Below, in pieces: positions 7,940 to 17,344 of a DNA stretch of 64,000 nucleotides (the stretch's first letter is position 1; every line of letters starts with the position of its first letter). Both the position numbers and the translations under genes were made by a program. The stretch is taken from positions 1,029,501 to 1,093,500 of the forward strand of contig JAHBVX010000001.1 of NCBI GenBank assembly GCA_019637295.1. Reading direction: 5' to 3'. The notes under the pieces were generated by a model. That model was not told the DNA's origin, did not search any database, and saw nothing but the letters and a program-made list of their open reading frames with translations. The DNA comes from Polyangiaceae bacterium (lineage in GTDB: Bacteria; Myxococcota_A; Polyangia; Polyangiales; Polyangiaceae).

Positions 7940-9043
7940 TCAGGGGAGCTTTGGCTCCTCCAGCGACTTGTTGCAGTCGAGCGCGCTCAAGAACTGCACG
8001 ATCGACTTGATCTCTTCGTCCGTCAGCTTCTTGTCCGTCAGCACCGGGGTCAGGTTCTTGTTCTTGAGCCCGCCAGCGGCCATCAGGCGCACGGCTTCTT
8101 CGAGCGACGCGACGGAGCCGTCGTGGAAGTACGGCGCGCTCTTGGCGACGTTGCGTAGGCTCGGGATCTTGAACGCCGCCCAGTCTCCGTCCTTCTTGGT
8201 GACGGCCTGACGCCCGACGTCCACGTCCTCTTCCTTCTTGTCCTTGGTGCCGAGGCCAGTGTTGAAGTAGACGCCCTCTTTCACGCTGAATGCGCTCGAG
8301 AAGAAGGGCGGGGTGTGGCACACGGTGCAGCCCCCTTTGCCCAGGAACAGCTCGAGGCCGGCCTTCTGTTGCTGGCTCAGCGCGGAATCGTCACCTTTGG
8401 CGTACTTGTCGTAGGCGGTGTCGTCGCACACCAGCGTCCGCTCGTAGGCGGCGATGGCCTTGACGATGGTGGCGGGGGTCACTCCCTCCTTCGGAAATAC
8501 CTCCCCGAACTGCTTCTTGTACTCGCTGATCTTCTCGATCTCGGCGGCCTTCTTGTCGAGGTTGTCCTTGCCCACGCCCATGTTGCCGCCAGCCCAGGCG
8601 GCGGTGGCTTGGTCCTCGAGAGACGCCGAGCGACCGTCCCAGTAGAACGCGCCCAGGTAGCCCACGTTCCAGATCACCGGGCTATGTCGCGGGAGCTGCT
8701 TGTTCAGCGCGCCGATCGCCTTCGGCTCCTTGCCGCCGTTGCCGTCCTCGTTCAGGTGGCAGGAGTAGCAGGAGCGTGAGCCGTCCGCGCTGAGTCGCTT
8801 GTCGAAGAACAGCTGGTGACCCAGGGCGACCTTGGCGTCCGTCTGCGGGTTGTCCTCTGGGATCGGCATTTTGCCGAGGTCGTGAGGCAGCTCCACCTTG
8901 GGCTTCACGTCCGTCGCCGCCTGAGTCGTCGTGGCGGGGGGTGGCGGCACCGCCTCGGGCTTCTTCTTGTCGTTACAAGCCGCGGCCCCACTAGCAGCAG
9001 CGATGCCGAGGGCGAGCGATGTCCAGCGAGCGTTCAAGGTCAT
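7940..9043 (-). CDS. Di-heme cytochrome c peroxidase (CcpA/MauG type), lipoprotein
   Basis: Would reduce hydrogen peroxide with electrons from c-type cytochromes in the periplasm. Two c-heme sites are visible: CYSCH (residues 92-96) and CTVCH (239-243), with the expected spacing. RHSPVIWNVGYLGAFYWDGRS and FKIPSLRNVAKSAPYFHDG are characteristic of the family. The N-terminal signal ends in GAAAC, so the mature protein is likely lipidated at Cys23, followed by a Lys/Pro/Ala linker. Length of 367 residues is normal. The Shine-Dalgarno AGGAGG lies only one base before the ATG, which is unusually close. Confidence 0.94.
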   Translation of the reverse strand: MTLNARWTSLALGIAAASGAAACNDKKKPEAVPPPPATTTQAATDVKPKVELPHDLGKMPIPEDNPQTDAKVALGHQLFFDKRLSADGSRSCYSCHLNEDGNGGKEPKAIGALNKQLPRHSPVIWNVGYLGAFYWDGRSASLEDQATAAWAGGNMGVGKDNLDKKAAEIEKISEYKKQFGEVFPKEGVTPATIVKAIAAYERTLVCDDTAYDKYAKGDDSALSQQQKAGLELFLGKGGCTVCHTPPFFSSAFSVKEGVYFNTGLGTKDKKEEDVDVGRQAVTKKDGDWAAFKIPSLRNVAKSAPYFHDGSVASLEEAVRLMAAGGLKNKNLTPVLTDKKLTDEEIKSIVQFLSALDCNKSLEEPKLP

Positions 9044-9166
9044 TCCTCCTACGGCCCCGGTCTAACCCGAGCGCCGCCGCGTCGCAAACGCACGGGCCGT
9101 CACCGCGTCTGACCAACAGGAATCAGACTGGCTCCGCCCTGCGGCGTCGCTGCCTCCCCCGCGCCG

Positions 9167-10609
9167 TCAGCGCCCGACGACGTAGTCGAGGCGAACGCGC
9201 GCCGCGCGCCAGCCGACGCGGGCATCGATGACCTCGAGGCGCGCCTGCGCGAGCTCCGTTTCCGCGTCTGCCAGCTCCACGGAGGTGAGGCGCCCTGCGC
9301 GAAACTGCTCGAGTCGTGCGCGGTACGCCTCGCGCGCGGCGAGCAGTCCCCGGTCCGCCACGCGACTCGCGTGATGGGCTTCGCGCAGCGCGCGCTCGGC
9401 GCGTACGACCTCGGTGCGAAGGGCGTCGCCCAGGCGCGCGCGCTCGAGCTCGACGGCTGCCCGGCGAGCGTCCAGGGCGGCGCTCGACGCCGACGCGAGC
9501 GGGAGATCGTTCGGCGTCCAGCTGAGCTGCGCTCCGACGTCCCAAGTAGCGCGCCACTCGTCGCGCTGGGGCATGACCCGCGGACTGGGGTTGGCGTAGT
9601 AGGCGTTGGCGAAGGCGTCGAGACGCGGCAGCCCGGCTCCCCGGGCGGCACGCGACTGGTTGGCGAGCGACGACGCCGTGCGCTCGAGCGCGCGGAGCTC
9701 TGGGCGCTTGCGGAGCGCCTCTGCGGTGAGCGCCGCCGCGCTCTCGGCTCCCGGGTTCGGCAGCGGCCGAAACGGATCGTCTCCGATCCGCAGGACGCCG
9801 CTCGGCTCGCGGAGCATCGTTCGAAGCTGCTGCTCGCTGACGTCGACCAGCGAGCGCGCGCGTTCGCGTGCCAGCTCCGCCCTCGCCACCCGCGCTCGAG
9901 CGGTCATGATGTCCGCGTCCACGGCGCGGTCGAGCTCCCGCAGCGTCTCCGCTGCGGAGAGGTGGCGCTCGGCCTGCTCGACTCCCTGGTCGGCGACGAT
10001 CTCGGCCAGCGTGGCGCGGACCCAGTCGTGGTACGCGAGCTGCCCCGAGGCGCTCGCTGCGCGCCGCCGCGCCGTCACCGTCAGCTCCGCCGCGGCGACT
10101 CCCTCACGCGCGGCGGTGTGACTCTGACCCGTGCGCAGCAGGTAGTCCGACAGCGGCACCACCACGCCTGCTTGCAGCACGTACTGGTCGAGGATGACCG
10201 GGAAAGAGAGGGCGGAGGCGGGCACGCCTACGAGGGGCGCTCCGGGCGGCAGGGGTCCCTCCCCCGCGGGAGTCGCGACGAGGTTGGCGCCATCGGGTCC
10301 GATTCGACCGCTGGGCAGGGGGGAGAGCCGCGTGTAGCGTGCGCCCACGGTCAGGCGCGGCAGGTAGCTCACGACGGCGCGCTCGAGCTCAGCCCGCGCG
10401 ACGTCGGACTCGCGCTGACCGAGGCGCACCTCGAGGCTCCGCTGCCCTGCGAGCCGCCCCGCCTCCTGCGCCGTGAGCCCGCCGGGTCGAGCGACGACGG
10501 CTCGTGCACGCACCTCGAAGGCGTCGACCTCGAGCGCCGAGGTCGGCTGGGCGAGGGCCAGACTCGAGAACGAAGACAGCAACAGGACGACGGCGACGCG
10601 GACACTCAT
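9167..10609 (-). CDS. TolC family outer membrane efflux channel
   Basis: A 480-residue protein with a cleavable signal (MSVRVAVVLLLSSFSSLALA) and the two long helical repeats typical of TolC/OprM proteins: REGVAAAELTVTARRR and the LARERARSLVDVSEQQLR half, then the second half ending with the LDYVVGR strand. It is the last gene of a five-gene operon and its ATG overlaps the TetR stop (ATGA). With the HlyD adaptor and the ABC exporter it would make a tripartite pump spanning the envelope. Confidence 0.9.
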   Translation of the reverse strand: MSVRVAVVLLLSSFSSLALAQPTSALEVDAFEVRARAVVARPGGLTAQEAGRLAGQRSLEVRLGQRESDVARAELERAVVSYLPRLTVGARYTRLSPLPSGRIGPDGANLVATPAGEGPLPPGAPLVGVPASALSFPVILDQYVLQAGVVVPLSDYLLRTGQSHTAAREGVAAAELTVTARRRAASASGQLAYHDWVRATLAEIVADQGVEQAERHLSAAETLRELDRAVDADIMTARARVARAELARERARSLVDVSEQQLRTMLREPSGVLRIGDDPFRPLPNPGAESAAALTAEALRKRPELRALERTASSLANQSRAARGAGLPRLDAFANAYYANPSPRVMPQRDEWRATWDVGAQLSWTPNDLPLASASSAALDARRAAVELERARLGDALRTEVVRAERALREAHHASRVADRGLLAAREAYRARLEQFRAGRLTSVELADAETELAQARLEVIDARVGWRAARVRLDYVVGR

Positions 10610-11226
10610 GATGACTCCTCCGGACGACGGGCGAGCCCGTTCATCACGATGCGCGCCAACTCCGTCGCCATCTGCTCACCGCCCGGGACGTCCCCGAACG
10701 GGAAGTGCTCCCCCGCGAACCGCCGCAGCATCTGCGGGGCCGTGCCGATGGCGAACGTGCTCATGACGAGCAGCGCGGGGTGGTGCTGGGTCGTGAGGCC
10801 GCCCTCCGCCATCCCGCTCGCGACGACCTCCGACAGCAGAGCCAGGTGTCCGCGCTTGAAGCGCTCGATCAACCGAGGGATCCGCTCACTGCTCGTCATG
10901 ACCTCGCGCAGGACCAGACGAAAGATGTCGAGCTCCTGTTCGGAGGCCTGACCAATGCGCACGAACAAGCGGCGCAGGCGCTCCTCGACCGGCGCCGCGA
11001 CGTCCACCGCGTCCCGCAGACCCTGAAGCATGGGCTCGTAGTGCTGCTCCACCACGGCCAAGAACAGATCGTCCTTGGTCGGGAAGTAGTAGTAGATCAT
11101 GCCAATGTTGGTGCGCGCGCGGCGCGCGATGGCGCGCAGGGATGCGCCGTCCACACCGCGAGCCAAGAACTCGTGCGCGGCTGCCTCCAGCAGGCGCGGT
11201 CGAATGTCGCTTCGGGGTCGACTCAT
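10606..11226 (-). CDS. TetR family transcriptional regulator
   Basis: A 206-residue TetR-type repressor. The N-terminal helix-turn-helix is clear: RLLEAAAHEFLARGVDG, then LRAIARRARTNIGMIYYYFP followed by TKDDLFLAVVEQHY. The C-terminal ligand-binding half is divergent, as usual. I start at ATG 11226 (MSRPRSDIRP); the longer upstream frame overlaps the permease and has no coding character. The start shares one base with the permease stop (TGATG), and the stop overlaps the tolC-like start. The regulator therefore sits inside the efflux operon it probably controls, comparable to the E. coli ybiH(cecR)-ybhGFSR arrangement. Confidence 0.92.
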   Translation of the reverse strand: MSRPRSDIRPRLLEAAAHEFLARGVDGASLRAIARRARTNIGMIYYYFPTKDDLFLAVVEQHYEPMLQGLRDAVDVAAPVEERLRRLFVRIGQASEQELDIFRLVLREVMTSSERIPRLIERFKRGHLALLSEVVASGMAEGGLTTQHHPALLVMSTFAIGTAPQMLRRFAGEHFPFGDVPGGEQMATELARIVMNGLARRPEESS

Positions 11227-12349
11227 CAGGCTAACCTCTTGGTGAAGCGCAGGGACGCCATGGTCACCAGCGTGAGCAAGATCCCCACCATCCACAGCAG
11301 TTCGCTCGACAAGTCGTGGAAGGTGGCATCCCGCAGCGTGATCCCCCGCACGATGCGCAGGAAGTGAGTCAGCGGCAGCATCTCGCTCAGCCACTGGGCG
11401 GCCCTGGGCATGGCCTCGAAGGGAAACATGAAGCCCGACAGCAGGATGTTGGGTAGCAAGAAGAAGAACGACATCTGCATCGCCTGCTGCTGCGTGCGTG
11501 CCAGGGTAGAGAAGACCAGACCAATGGCCAGGTTGGCCGCGATGAACACGGACGCCAGCGCGTACAGGAGGACGACGCTGCCCACGATCGGCACGTCGAA
11601 CACTACCCGACCCGCGAGCAGGATCAGCGTCATCTGCAGGTAGCCGATCACGATGTACGGCGCGATCTTGCCGATCATCAGCTCCACGTTGCGGATGGGC
11701 GATACGATGAGCTGCTCCAGCGTGCCGCGCTCGCGCTCCCGCGCGATGCCCATGGAGGTGAGCAACACCATCGTCATGGTCAGGATCACGCCGATCAACC
11801 CCGGCACGATGTACACGGCCGTGCGCAGGTCCGGGTTGTACCAGGTCGCGGTGGACAGCCCGATGGGCTCCGGTACCACCGCCTGTCCGCGCTGACTCAG
11901 CCGGGTCACCTGCAGCGCGGCCGAACGCGCGGCTACCATGGACGCGGCCGTGTTGGTGGCCGAGGCCACGGTCTGGGGATCCGAGCCGTCCACGATCAGC
12001 TGCACGGCGGTTGGCTTCCCGCGGGTCAGATCCGAGCCGTAGCGCGCGGGGATCACCACCGCCGCGCGCGCGTGGCCCGCCCGCAGGCTAGCCTCGACCT
12101 GCTCGTAGCTGCCGAGGCGACCAACGACGCGGTAGAAGCCGGTGACCTCGAGCCCGCGAACCAGGTCCCGCGAAGCCGCCGAGTGATCCTGATCGTAGAT
12201 GATCGTCGGGATGTTGCGCACGTCCGTGTTGATGGCGTAGCCAAAGAGCAACAGCTGCATCACGGGCAGCACCACCATCATGGCCAGCGTGAGCCGGTCG
12301 CGCCGCAGCTGCAGCAGCTCCTTGCGAGCGATCACCAAGGGCCTCAGGA

Positions 12350-12353
<4 letters not shown>
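11226..12353 (-). CDS. ABC-2 type transporter permease
   Basis: A 375-residue integral membrane protein of the YhhJ/YbhS kind. It has an N-terminal membrane segment (LTLAMMVVLPVMQLLLFGYA) followed by a large periplasmic loop (about residues 45-170) and then five hydrophobic segments in the C-terminal half. SPIRNVELMIGKIAPY is the typical conserved stretch after RERERGTLEQL. Only one permease is encoded in the operon, whereas YbhSR-type systems have two, so it probably works as a homodimer. It starts with GTG and overlaps the ATPase stop by 4 bp. Confidence 0.92.
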
Positions 12354-13284
<931 letters not shown>

Positions 13285-13288
<4 letters not shown>

Positions 13289-14247
13289 GGGGACTCCGCC
13301 AGCAACGTGGCGAAGGCGGGGACCCCCGCGCTGAGTCGTTGCTCGGGGTCGACGATCTTGAGGCGCACCCGCACGACCAGGTTCGGTCGCTCGCGCTCGC
13401 TGAACGAGTAGCGGGGCGTGAACTCCGTGGTGCGGGAGACATGCTCCACGACCGCAGGGAAGATTTCGGGCGTGGCGTCCACGCGGATTTCTGCCGTCCG
13501 CCCGACGCGCACGCCGTCGAGCCTGCCGATGGGCACGAAGACGTCGGCGTAGGGATGTGTGAGGTCGCCGAGGGTGACGACTGGCGCGGCCGCGTTGACG
13601 ATCTCGCCGGGCAGCACGTGCACGTCGAGCACTGTCGCGGCCAGCGGGGCCTCGAGCCGGTGGCGACGGAGCTTCTCGTCGTGCAGGTCCACCGTGAGGG
13701 CTGCCGCCTTCGCGCGGGAGGTGGCCACGTCCCGCTCGGAAGGCCGGGCGCCTCGGCTCAGCGCCTTGGCCTGCTCGTCCAGGGAGCGGCGTTCGGCGGC
13801 GGCGGCCGAGAGCGCGCTCTCGAGGTCGTCGACCGCCGCGCGGGTGCTCACGCCGCGCTCGGCGAGCTGGCGCTCACGCTCCAGGGTCCGCCGGAGCTGC
13901 TCCTCCCGGGACTTGGCCGCGGCTGCGCGCGCCCGGGCCGCCCGGATCTCCTCGCTTCGGGTGCCGCTCTCCACGACCGAGACCTGGGCCTGGGCGACGT
14001 CGGCCTCAGCCGCGCGGATCGCCCGCTGAGACGACTCGAGGGACTGCTCGAGGGCGGCCAGCAGCTGGCCCTGGGTCACCCGATCGCCCCGCTGGACCCG
14101 AACCGACGCGACCTTTCCCGGCAGCTCGAAGGCCAGCGTGCGCTCTTCCAGCTCGACGACGCCCTGTAGGGGCTCCGGACCGCCCTGGGGCGCGGAGCAG
14201 CCCATCAACCCCAGGAAAAGTAGCGAAACGAGATAATTACTTCTCAT
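13285..14247 (-). CDS. HlyD family efflux adaptor, lipoprotein
   Basis: The 320-residue periplasmic adaptor of the pump and the first gene of the operon. The N-terminus MRSNYLVSLLFLGLMGCSAP has an LMGC lipobox. It is followed by a half-lipoyl motif (GKVASVRVQRGDRVTQGQ), a long coiled-coil hairpin rich in Ala, Arg and Glu (about residues 70-180) and a second half-lipoyl with APLAATVLDVHVLPGEIV, then a barrel domain. Arrangement matches YbhG. The upstream region is AT-rich, unlike the surroundings, and holds a candidate operator. Confidence 0.92.
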
Positions 14248-14263
14248 TCGACTGATAATGAAG
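14242..14263. promoter_or_regulatory. Candidate operator at the efflux operon start
   Basis: The start region of the adaptor gene contains an imperfect inverted repeat read on the minus strand as TTCATT-N8-AATGAGAA, with 5-bp perfect inner arms (TCATT and AATGA). It covers the start codon. TetR-family operators are usually longer palindromes, so this is only a candidate; the local AT-richness supports a promoter nearby. Confidence 0.3.
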
Positions 14264-14430
14264 CAGCCGCGGCCATTGTCAAGGCATCGGGCTCAGGAAT
14301 CGAGCGTGGCGACACGGGCTACGCCCGCGGCCCCAGCGCCCGGACTCCTTCACGTGCGGCGCCGACCCAGGAACGGGTCAGCGCATGGCTGCCGTGAGCC
14401 GGCACGCCCCGGCCAGGTGGCTCGGCGAGG

Positions 14431-15364
14431 TCAGTTGAACAGCGGTCCGGCCTCGCAGATGTACGGCCGCGTGTTGCTCGCTCCGCTGTCTTCCCACGCT
14501 CCACTGGCAGCGAAGCGCACTCCTTGCGCGCCACCACCGCCGCCGCAGTTGGGTTGCCCCGGTACCCAGTTGGTGTACGGGGTCGGCTCGTTGGTGACCC
14601 AGCTGTACGCCCCGGCGTTGCAGGGGCCGCTCGGGATCGTGCGGCGCAGCCCGATCCAGGGCTCACCCGTAGTGAGCGCGCGCGCGAAGGTGTTCTCTTG
14701 CGCGGAGTGAATCGTCACCAGGTAGCCGCCAGCGGTCTCACATGCCGTGGTGGCGGTCGCGTAATTGGCGGCCGTGGTGACGGCCCAGTAGCAGTGGGTC
14801 TGACCCTGCACGGTGAAGCTCTGCGCGTTGTTCGGGAAGGTGCTGCAGTCGAGCCCCGTCGCGCCGCCGGTGCCACCGGTCGCGCCGCCGGTGCCGCCGG
14901 TCGCGCCACCGGTGCCGCCGGTCGCGCCGCCGGTGCCGCCGGTCGCGCCACCGGTGCCGGTCGCGCCGCCGGTACCACCAGTCGCGCCGCCGGGTGCCCG
15001 CCGGCGCCGCCAGGTGCTCGCCGGTCCCCACCAGTGCCGCCGGGTCGCCGCCGGATTGCCGCCGGTCGCGCCGCCGGTGCCGCCGGTCGCGCCGCCAGTG
15101 CCGCCGCGATCGCGCCGCCCCGCTCCGGCATACCGCCCATGCCCACCGACGCCGCCGGTGCCTGGTCGCGCCGCCGGTGCCGCCGGTCGCGCCGCCGGTG
15201 CCGCCGGTCGCGCCCGTCCCGCCGCTCCCTCCGGTCGTTCCGCCACCGATGCCCGCCGAGCCGCCGGCGGAGGCGTCGTCCGGGGCGAAGGAGAAATCAT
15301 CGTAGTCGTTGGTACAACCCACCAACAAGGCAGCAACGACCCAGAGCGCGCGACCTGTCCGCAT
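14431..15364 (-). pseudogene. C-type lectin-domain lipoprotein, frameshifted in its Gly-rich linker
   Basis: The 5' part (from ATG 15364) encodes a good lipoprotein signal, MRTGRALWVVAALLVGC, then NDYDDFSF and a Gly-rich tether. The 3' part encodes a C-type lectin domain: CSTFPNNAQSFTVQGQTHCYW, ACETAGGYLVTIHSAQEN, EPWIGLRR, YTNWVPGQPNC, ASGAWEDS and RPYICEAG. The two parts lie in different frames. The linker is a tandem 21-bp repeat coding GGTGGAT. One copy near 15160 lacks 2 bases relative to its neighbours and puts the rest out of frame; at least one further out-of-frame tract at about 15005-15055 is bracketed by compensating shifts. Either this is a real broken gene, or the repeat was misread in sequencing or assembly. 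Both ends look well conserved. Confidence 0.7.
14855..15230 (-). repeat. 21-bp tandem repeats coding Gly/Thr/Ala heptads
   Basis: About a dozen intact or degenerate copies of a 21-bp unit coding Gly-Gly-Thr-Gly-Gly-Ala-Thr on the minus strand. A few copies differ by small indels that change the reading frame. It forms the linker between lipobox and lectin domain. Confidence 0.8.
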
Positions 15365-15485
15365 GGTGCGATTGTGCCAGAAACGCACGCCGGTCGCTAC
15401 ATTCCCTAGCGAGACGGTCTCGTCCCCGGGCGGAATGCCTCGAGGGATCGGGTCGGCGCGAGGCTCCGCGTGGTAAAAGGCGGAC

Positions 15486-15950
15486 ATGGCGGACCTGGTG
15501 GGCAGCAGCGAGCCTCGCGGACCCGACTCGGCCGGCCCCCTCGCGGACCCGTCCGTGACCCAGTACGAGTTCTCTCAGAGCGAGAACCTGATCATCGGCC
15601 AGTGCGCTCACCGTGCCCGGATCTTCGGGATCCTGTGCGCGGTGAGCGGCGCCATGCAGCTCCTCGCCGCGCTCGGGGCGGCGTTCGGATCCGTAGAGCT
15701 CTCCACCCTGCTGTTCCTGGTGCCCTCGGGTTGCTTCAACGTCCTGCTCGGGATCCTGCTCACTCGCGCGAGCACCGCGCTTTCCAAGGTCGTGTCCACG
15801 ACGGGGCAGGACATCACCCTGCTGATGGAGGCGCTCGGCCAGCTCAGCCGCGCGTTCGTCGTCCAGATCGCGGCGGCCATCCTGTTCATGCTCGTGCTCG
15901 TGAGCGTCTCGGTAGCCATGCTGATGATGTCCAAGGTGCTCGCGAGCTGA
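15486..15950 (+). CDS. Small multi-pass membrane protein, unknown
   Basis: A 154-residue protein. A polar N-terminus of about 40 residues is followed by a hydrophobic pair (IFGILCAVSGAMQLLAALGAAFG and LLFLVPSGCFNVLLGILLT) and a last segment (AAAILFMLVLVSVSVAMLMM). The stretch between the second and third, STALSKVVSTTGQDITLLMEAL, is amphipathic and polar. I recognise no family. It is divergent from the lectin lipoprotein with about 120 bp between starts. Confidence 0.72.
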   Translation: MADLVGSSEPRGPDSAGPLADPSVTQYEFSQSENLIIGQCAHRARIFGILCAVSGAMQLLAALGAAFGSVELSTLLFLVPSGCFNVLLGILLTRASTALSKVVSTTGQDITLLMEALGQLSRAFVVQIAAAILFMLVLVSVSVAMLMMSKVLAS

Positions 15951-16015
15951 CCGCGCGGCGGGCGCGCCGGCCGGTCGCGCTTGACTCACGGTCGGGTCGC
16001 GGACAGCTTTCGTCC

Positions 16016-16927
16016 ATGGCGTGGCGCATGGGTCTCGTGGTCCTCCTGAGCGTCGGTCTGGGCGCGTGCAGCGCCAACTCCGGGGGCGACTCTGGCGCGG
16101 GCGGGAGCACGGGTACCGGCGCGAGCGGCGGTACGGGCGCGAGCAGCGGCACGGGCGGCGGGGGCATCGGCGTCGGTGGCTCGATCGGCGTGGACGCGGG
16201 CACGGGCGGGGACGGCGCCGTCGAGGTGTGCCAGGAGAGCGTGGACGTGGTCTTCGTGATGGACGTGTCCACGTCCATGGGGCCGTTCCTGTCCAAGCTG
16301 GCCAGCGAGATCGAGGCCGTCGATCAGGCGGCGCAGGCGCTCGGCTTGCCCTCGCCCCCGCGCTACGGCCTGGTGGTGTTCGTGGACGACGTGCTGTTCA
16401 TGAACGGGAAGCAAGCGTACTCGAGCGTGGCGGCGCTCAAGGCGGACTTTCAGACCTGGAGCTCGTTCACCGCGAGCAACCAGCAAGTGGCCGGAGGCAA
16501 TCAGAACAACACCTGGCCGGAGAACAGCCTGGACGCCCTCTACACCGCCGCCGTGGACTTCCCGTGGCGTCCGAGCGGTACGGTGCAGCGCCTCATCATC
16601 CACACCACGGACGACACTTTTTGGCAGGGGCCGGGGACGCAGAACGGCGTGAGCATTCAGCACAACTACGGCCAGGTTCTGCAAGCGCTGCAGCAGAACG
16701 AGGTTCGGCTGTTCAGCTTCGCGTCGAAGCTTGGAGGCTCCTGCAAGTGTCTGGACGTCTCGGCGGGTTGGTTCGGCCCGTACCTCGCCTCGCCCGCGCT
16801 GCCGAGCGCCACGGGCGGCGGCGTGTTCGAGATCCAGCAAATCACGTCCGGGCAGGTGTCGCTCAGCGCCAGCATCCAAGGCGCAGTCGAGGGCAGCCTC
16901 TGCGAACCCTATCCCACGCCGCGCTGA
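16016..16927 (+). CDS. VWA-domain lipoprotein with Gly-rich tether
   Basis: A 303-residue predicted lipoprotein: [18 protein letters not shown] signal, then a Gly/Ser/Thr tether of about 50 residues, then a von Willebrand factor A domain. The MIDAS is well formed: [12 protein letters not shown] (DxSxS), and TTDDTF as the later metal-site strand. [11 protein letters not shown] and the flanking helices fit the VWA fold. Several Cys late in the domain (SCKC, LCEPY) may form disulfides. A metal-dependent ligand-binding role at the cell surface is expected; the ligand is unknown. msrB follows after a single base and is probably co-transcribed. Confidence 0.85.
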   Translation: MAWRMGLVVLLSVGLGACSANSGGDSGAGGSTGTGASGGTGASSGTGGGGIGVGGSIGVDAGTGGDGAVEVCQESVDVVFVMDVSTSMGPFLSKLASEIEAVDQAAQALGLPSPPRYGLVVFVDDVLFMNGKQAYSSVAALKADFQTWSSFTASNQQVAGGNQNNTWPENSLDALYTAAVDFPWRPSGTVQRLIIHTTDDTFWQGPGTQNGVSIQHNYGQVLQALQQNEVRLFSFASKLGGSCKCLDVSAGWFGPYLASPALPSATGGGVFEIQQITSGQVSLSASIQGAVEGSLCEPYPTPR

Positions 16928-16928
16928 C

Positions 16929-17342
16929 ATGACCAAGATCGACAAACCCGACGAAGACTGGAAGCGGGAGCTGACGCCCGAGCAGTACGAGATCACCCGC
17001 AAGAAGGGCACCGAGCGCGCGTTCACGGGCCGCTACTGGAACGAGAAGGCGAAGGGCACCTATCGCTGCGCGTGCTGCGGGCTGCCGCTGTTCGACTCGG
17101 ACACCAAGTACGAGTCGGGCAGCGGGTGGCCGAGCTTCTGGCAGCCCCTGTCCGACGACGCGGTGGAGACCGACGAAGATCGCTCCTTCGGCATGCGTCG
17201 CGTGGAGGTGAAGTGCGCCCGCTGCGAGGCGCATCTGGGGCATGTGTTCGACGACGGCCCGCGCCCGACAGGGCTGCGCTACTGCATCAACTCGGCGTCG
17301 CTGTCGCTCACGGCAGAGTCGGGCGAACCTGACGAGGAGTGA
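16929..17342 (+). CDS. msrB: Peptide-methionine (R)-S-oxide reductase
   Basis: Repairs the R epimer of methionine sulfoxide. The 137-residue protein has the Zn-binding pairs CACC (Cys47/Cys50) and CARC (Cys96/Cys99), the GSGWPSFW motif, [10 protein letters not shown] and the catalytic RYCINSASL with Cys119. It has no signal peptide, so it should act in the cytosol. The start at ATG 16929 gives [19 protein letters not shown], which matches MsrB N-termini; the upstream frame overlaps the VWA gene and is non-coding. Confidence 0.96.
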   Translation: MTKIDKPDEDWKRELTPEQYEITRKKGTERAFTGRYWNEKAKGTYRCACCGLPLFDSDTKYESGSGWPSFWQPLSDDAVETDEDRSFGMRRVEVKCARCEAHLGHVFDDGPRPTGLRYCINSASLSLTAESGEPDEE

Positions 17343-17344
17343 GC

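Noticed and set aside
6597-8321. A 574-codon open frame antisense to hemL and the peroxidase gene
   Set aside because: It is highly Arg/Ala-rich with no domain, has no plausible start signals and is opposite to well supported genes; typical of very GC-rich DNA.
14737-15487. Separate second gene in the N-terminal frame of the lectin locus
   Set aside because: After the tether the frame becomes an Arg-rich stretch without domains, so it is the continuation of a frameshifted gene, not a second one.
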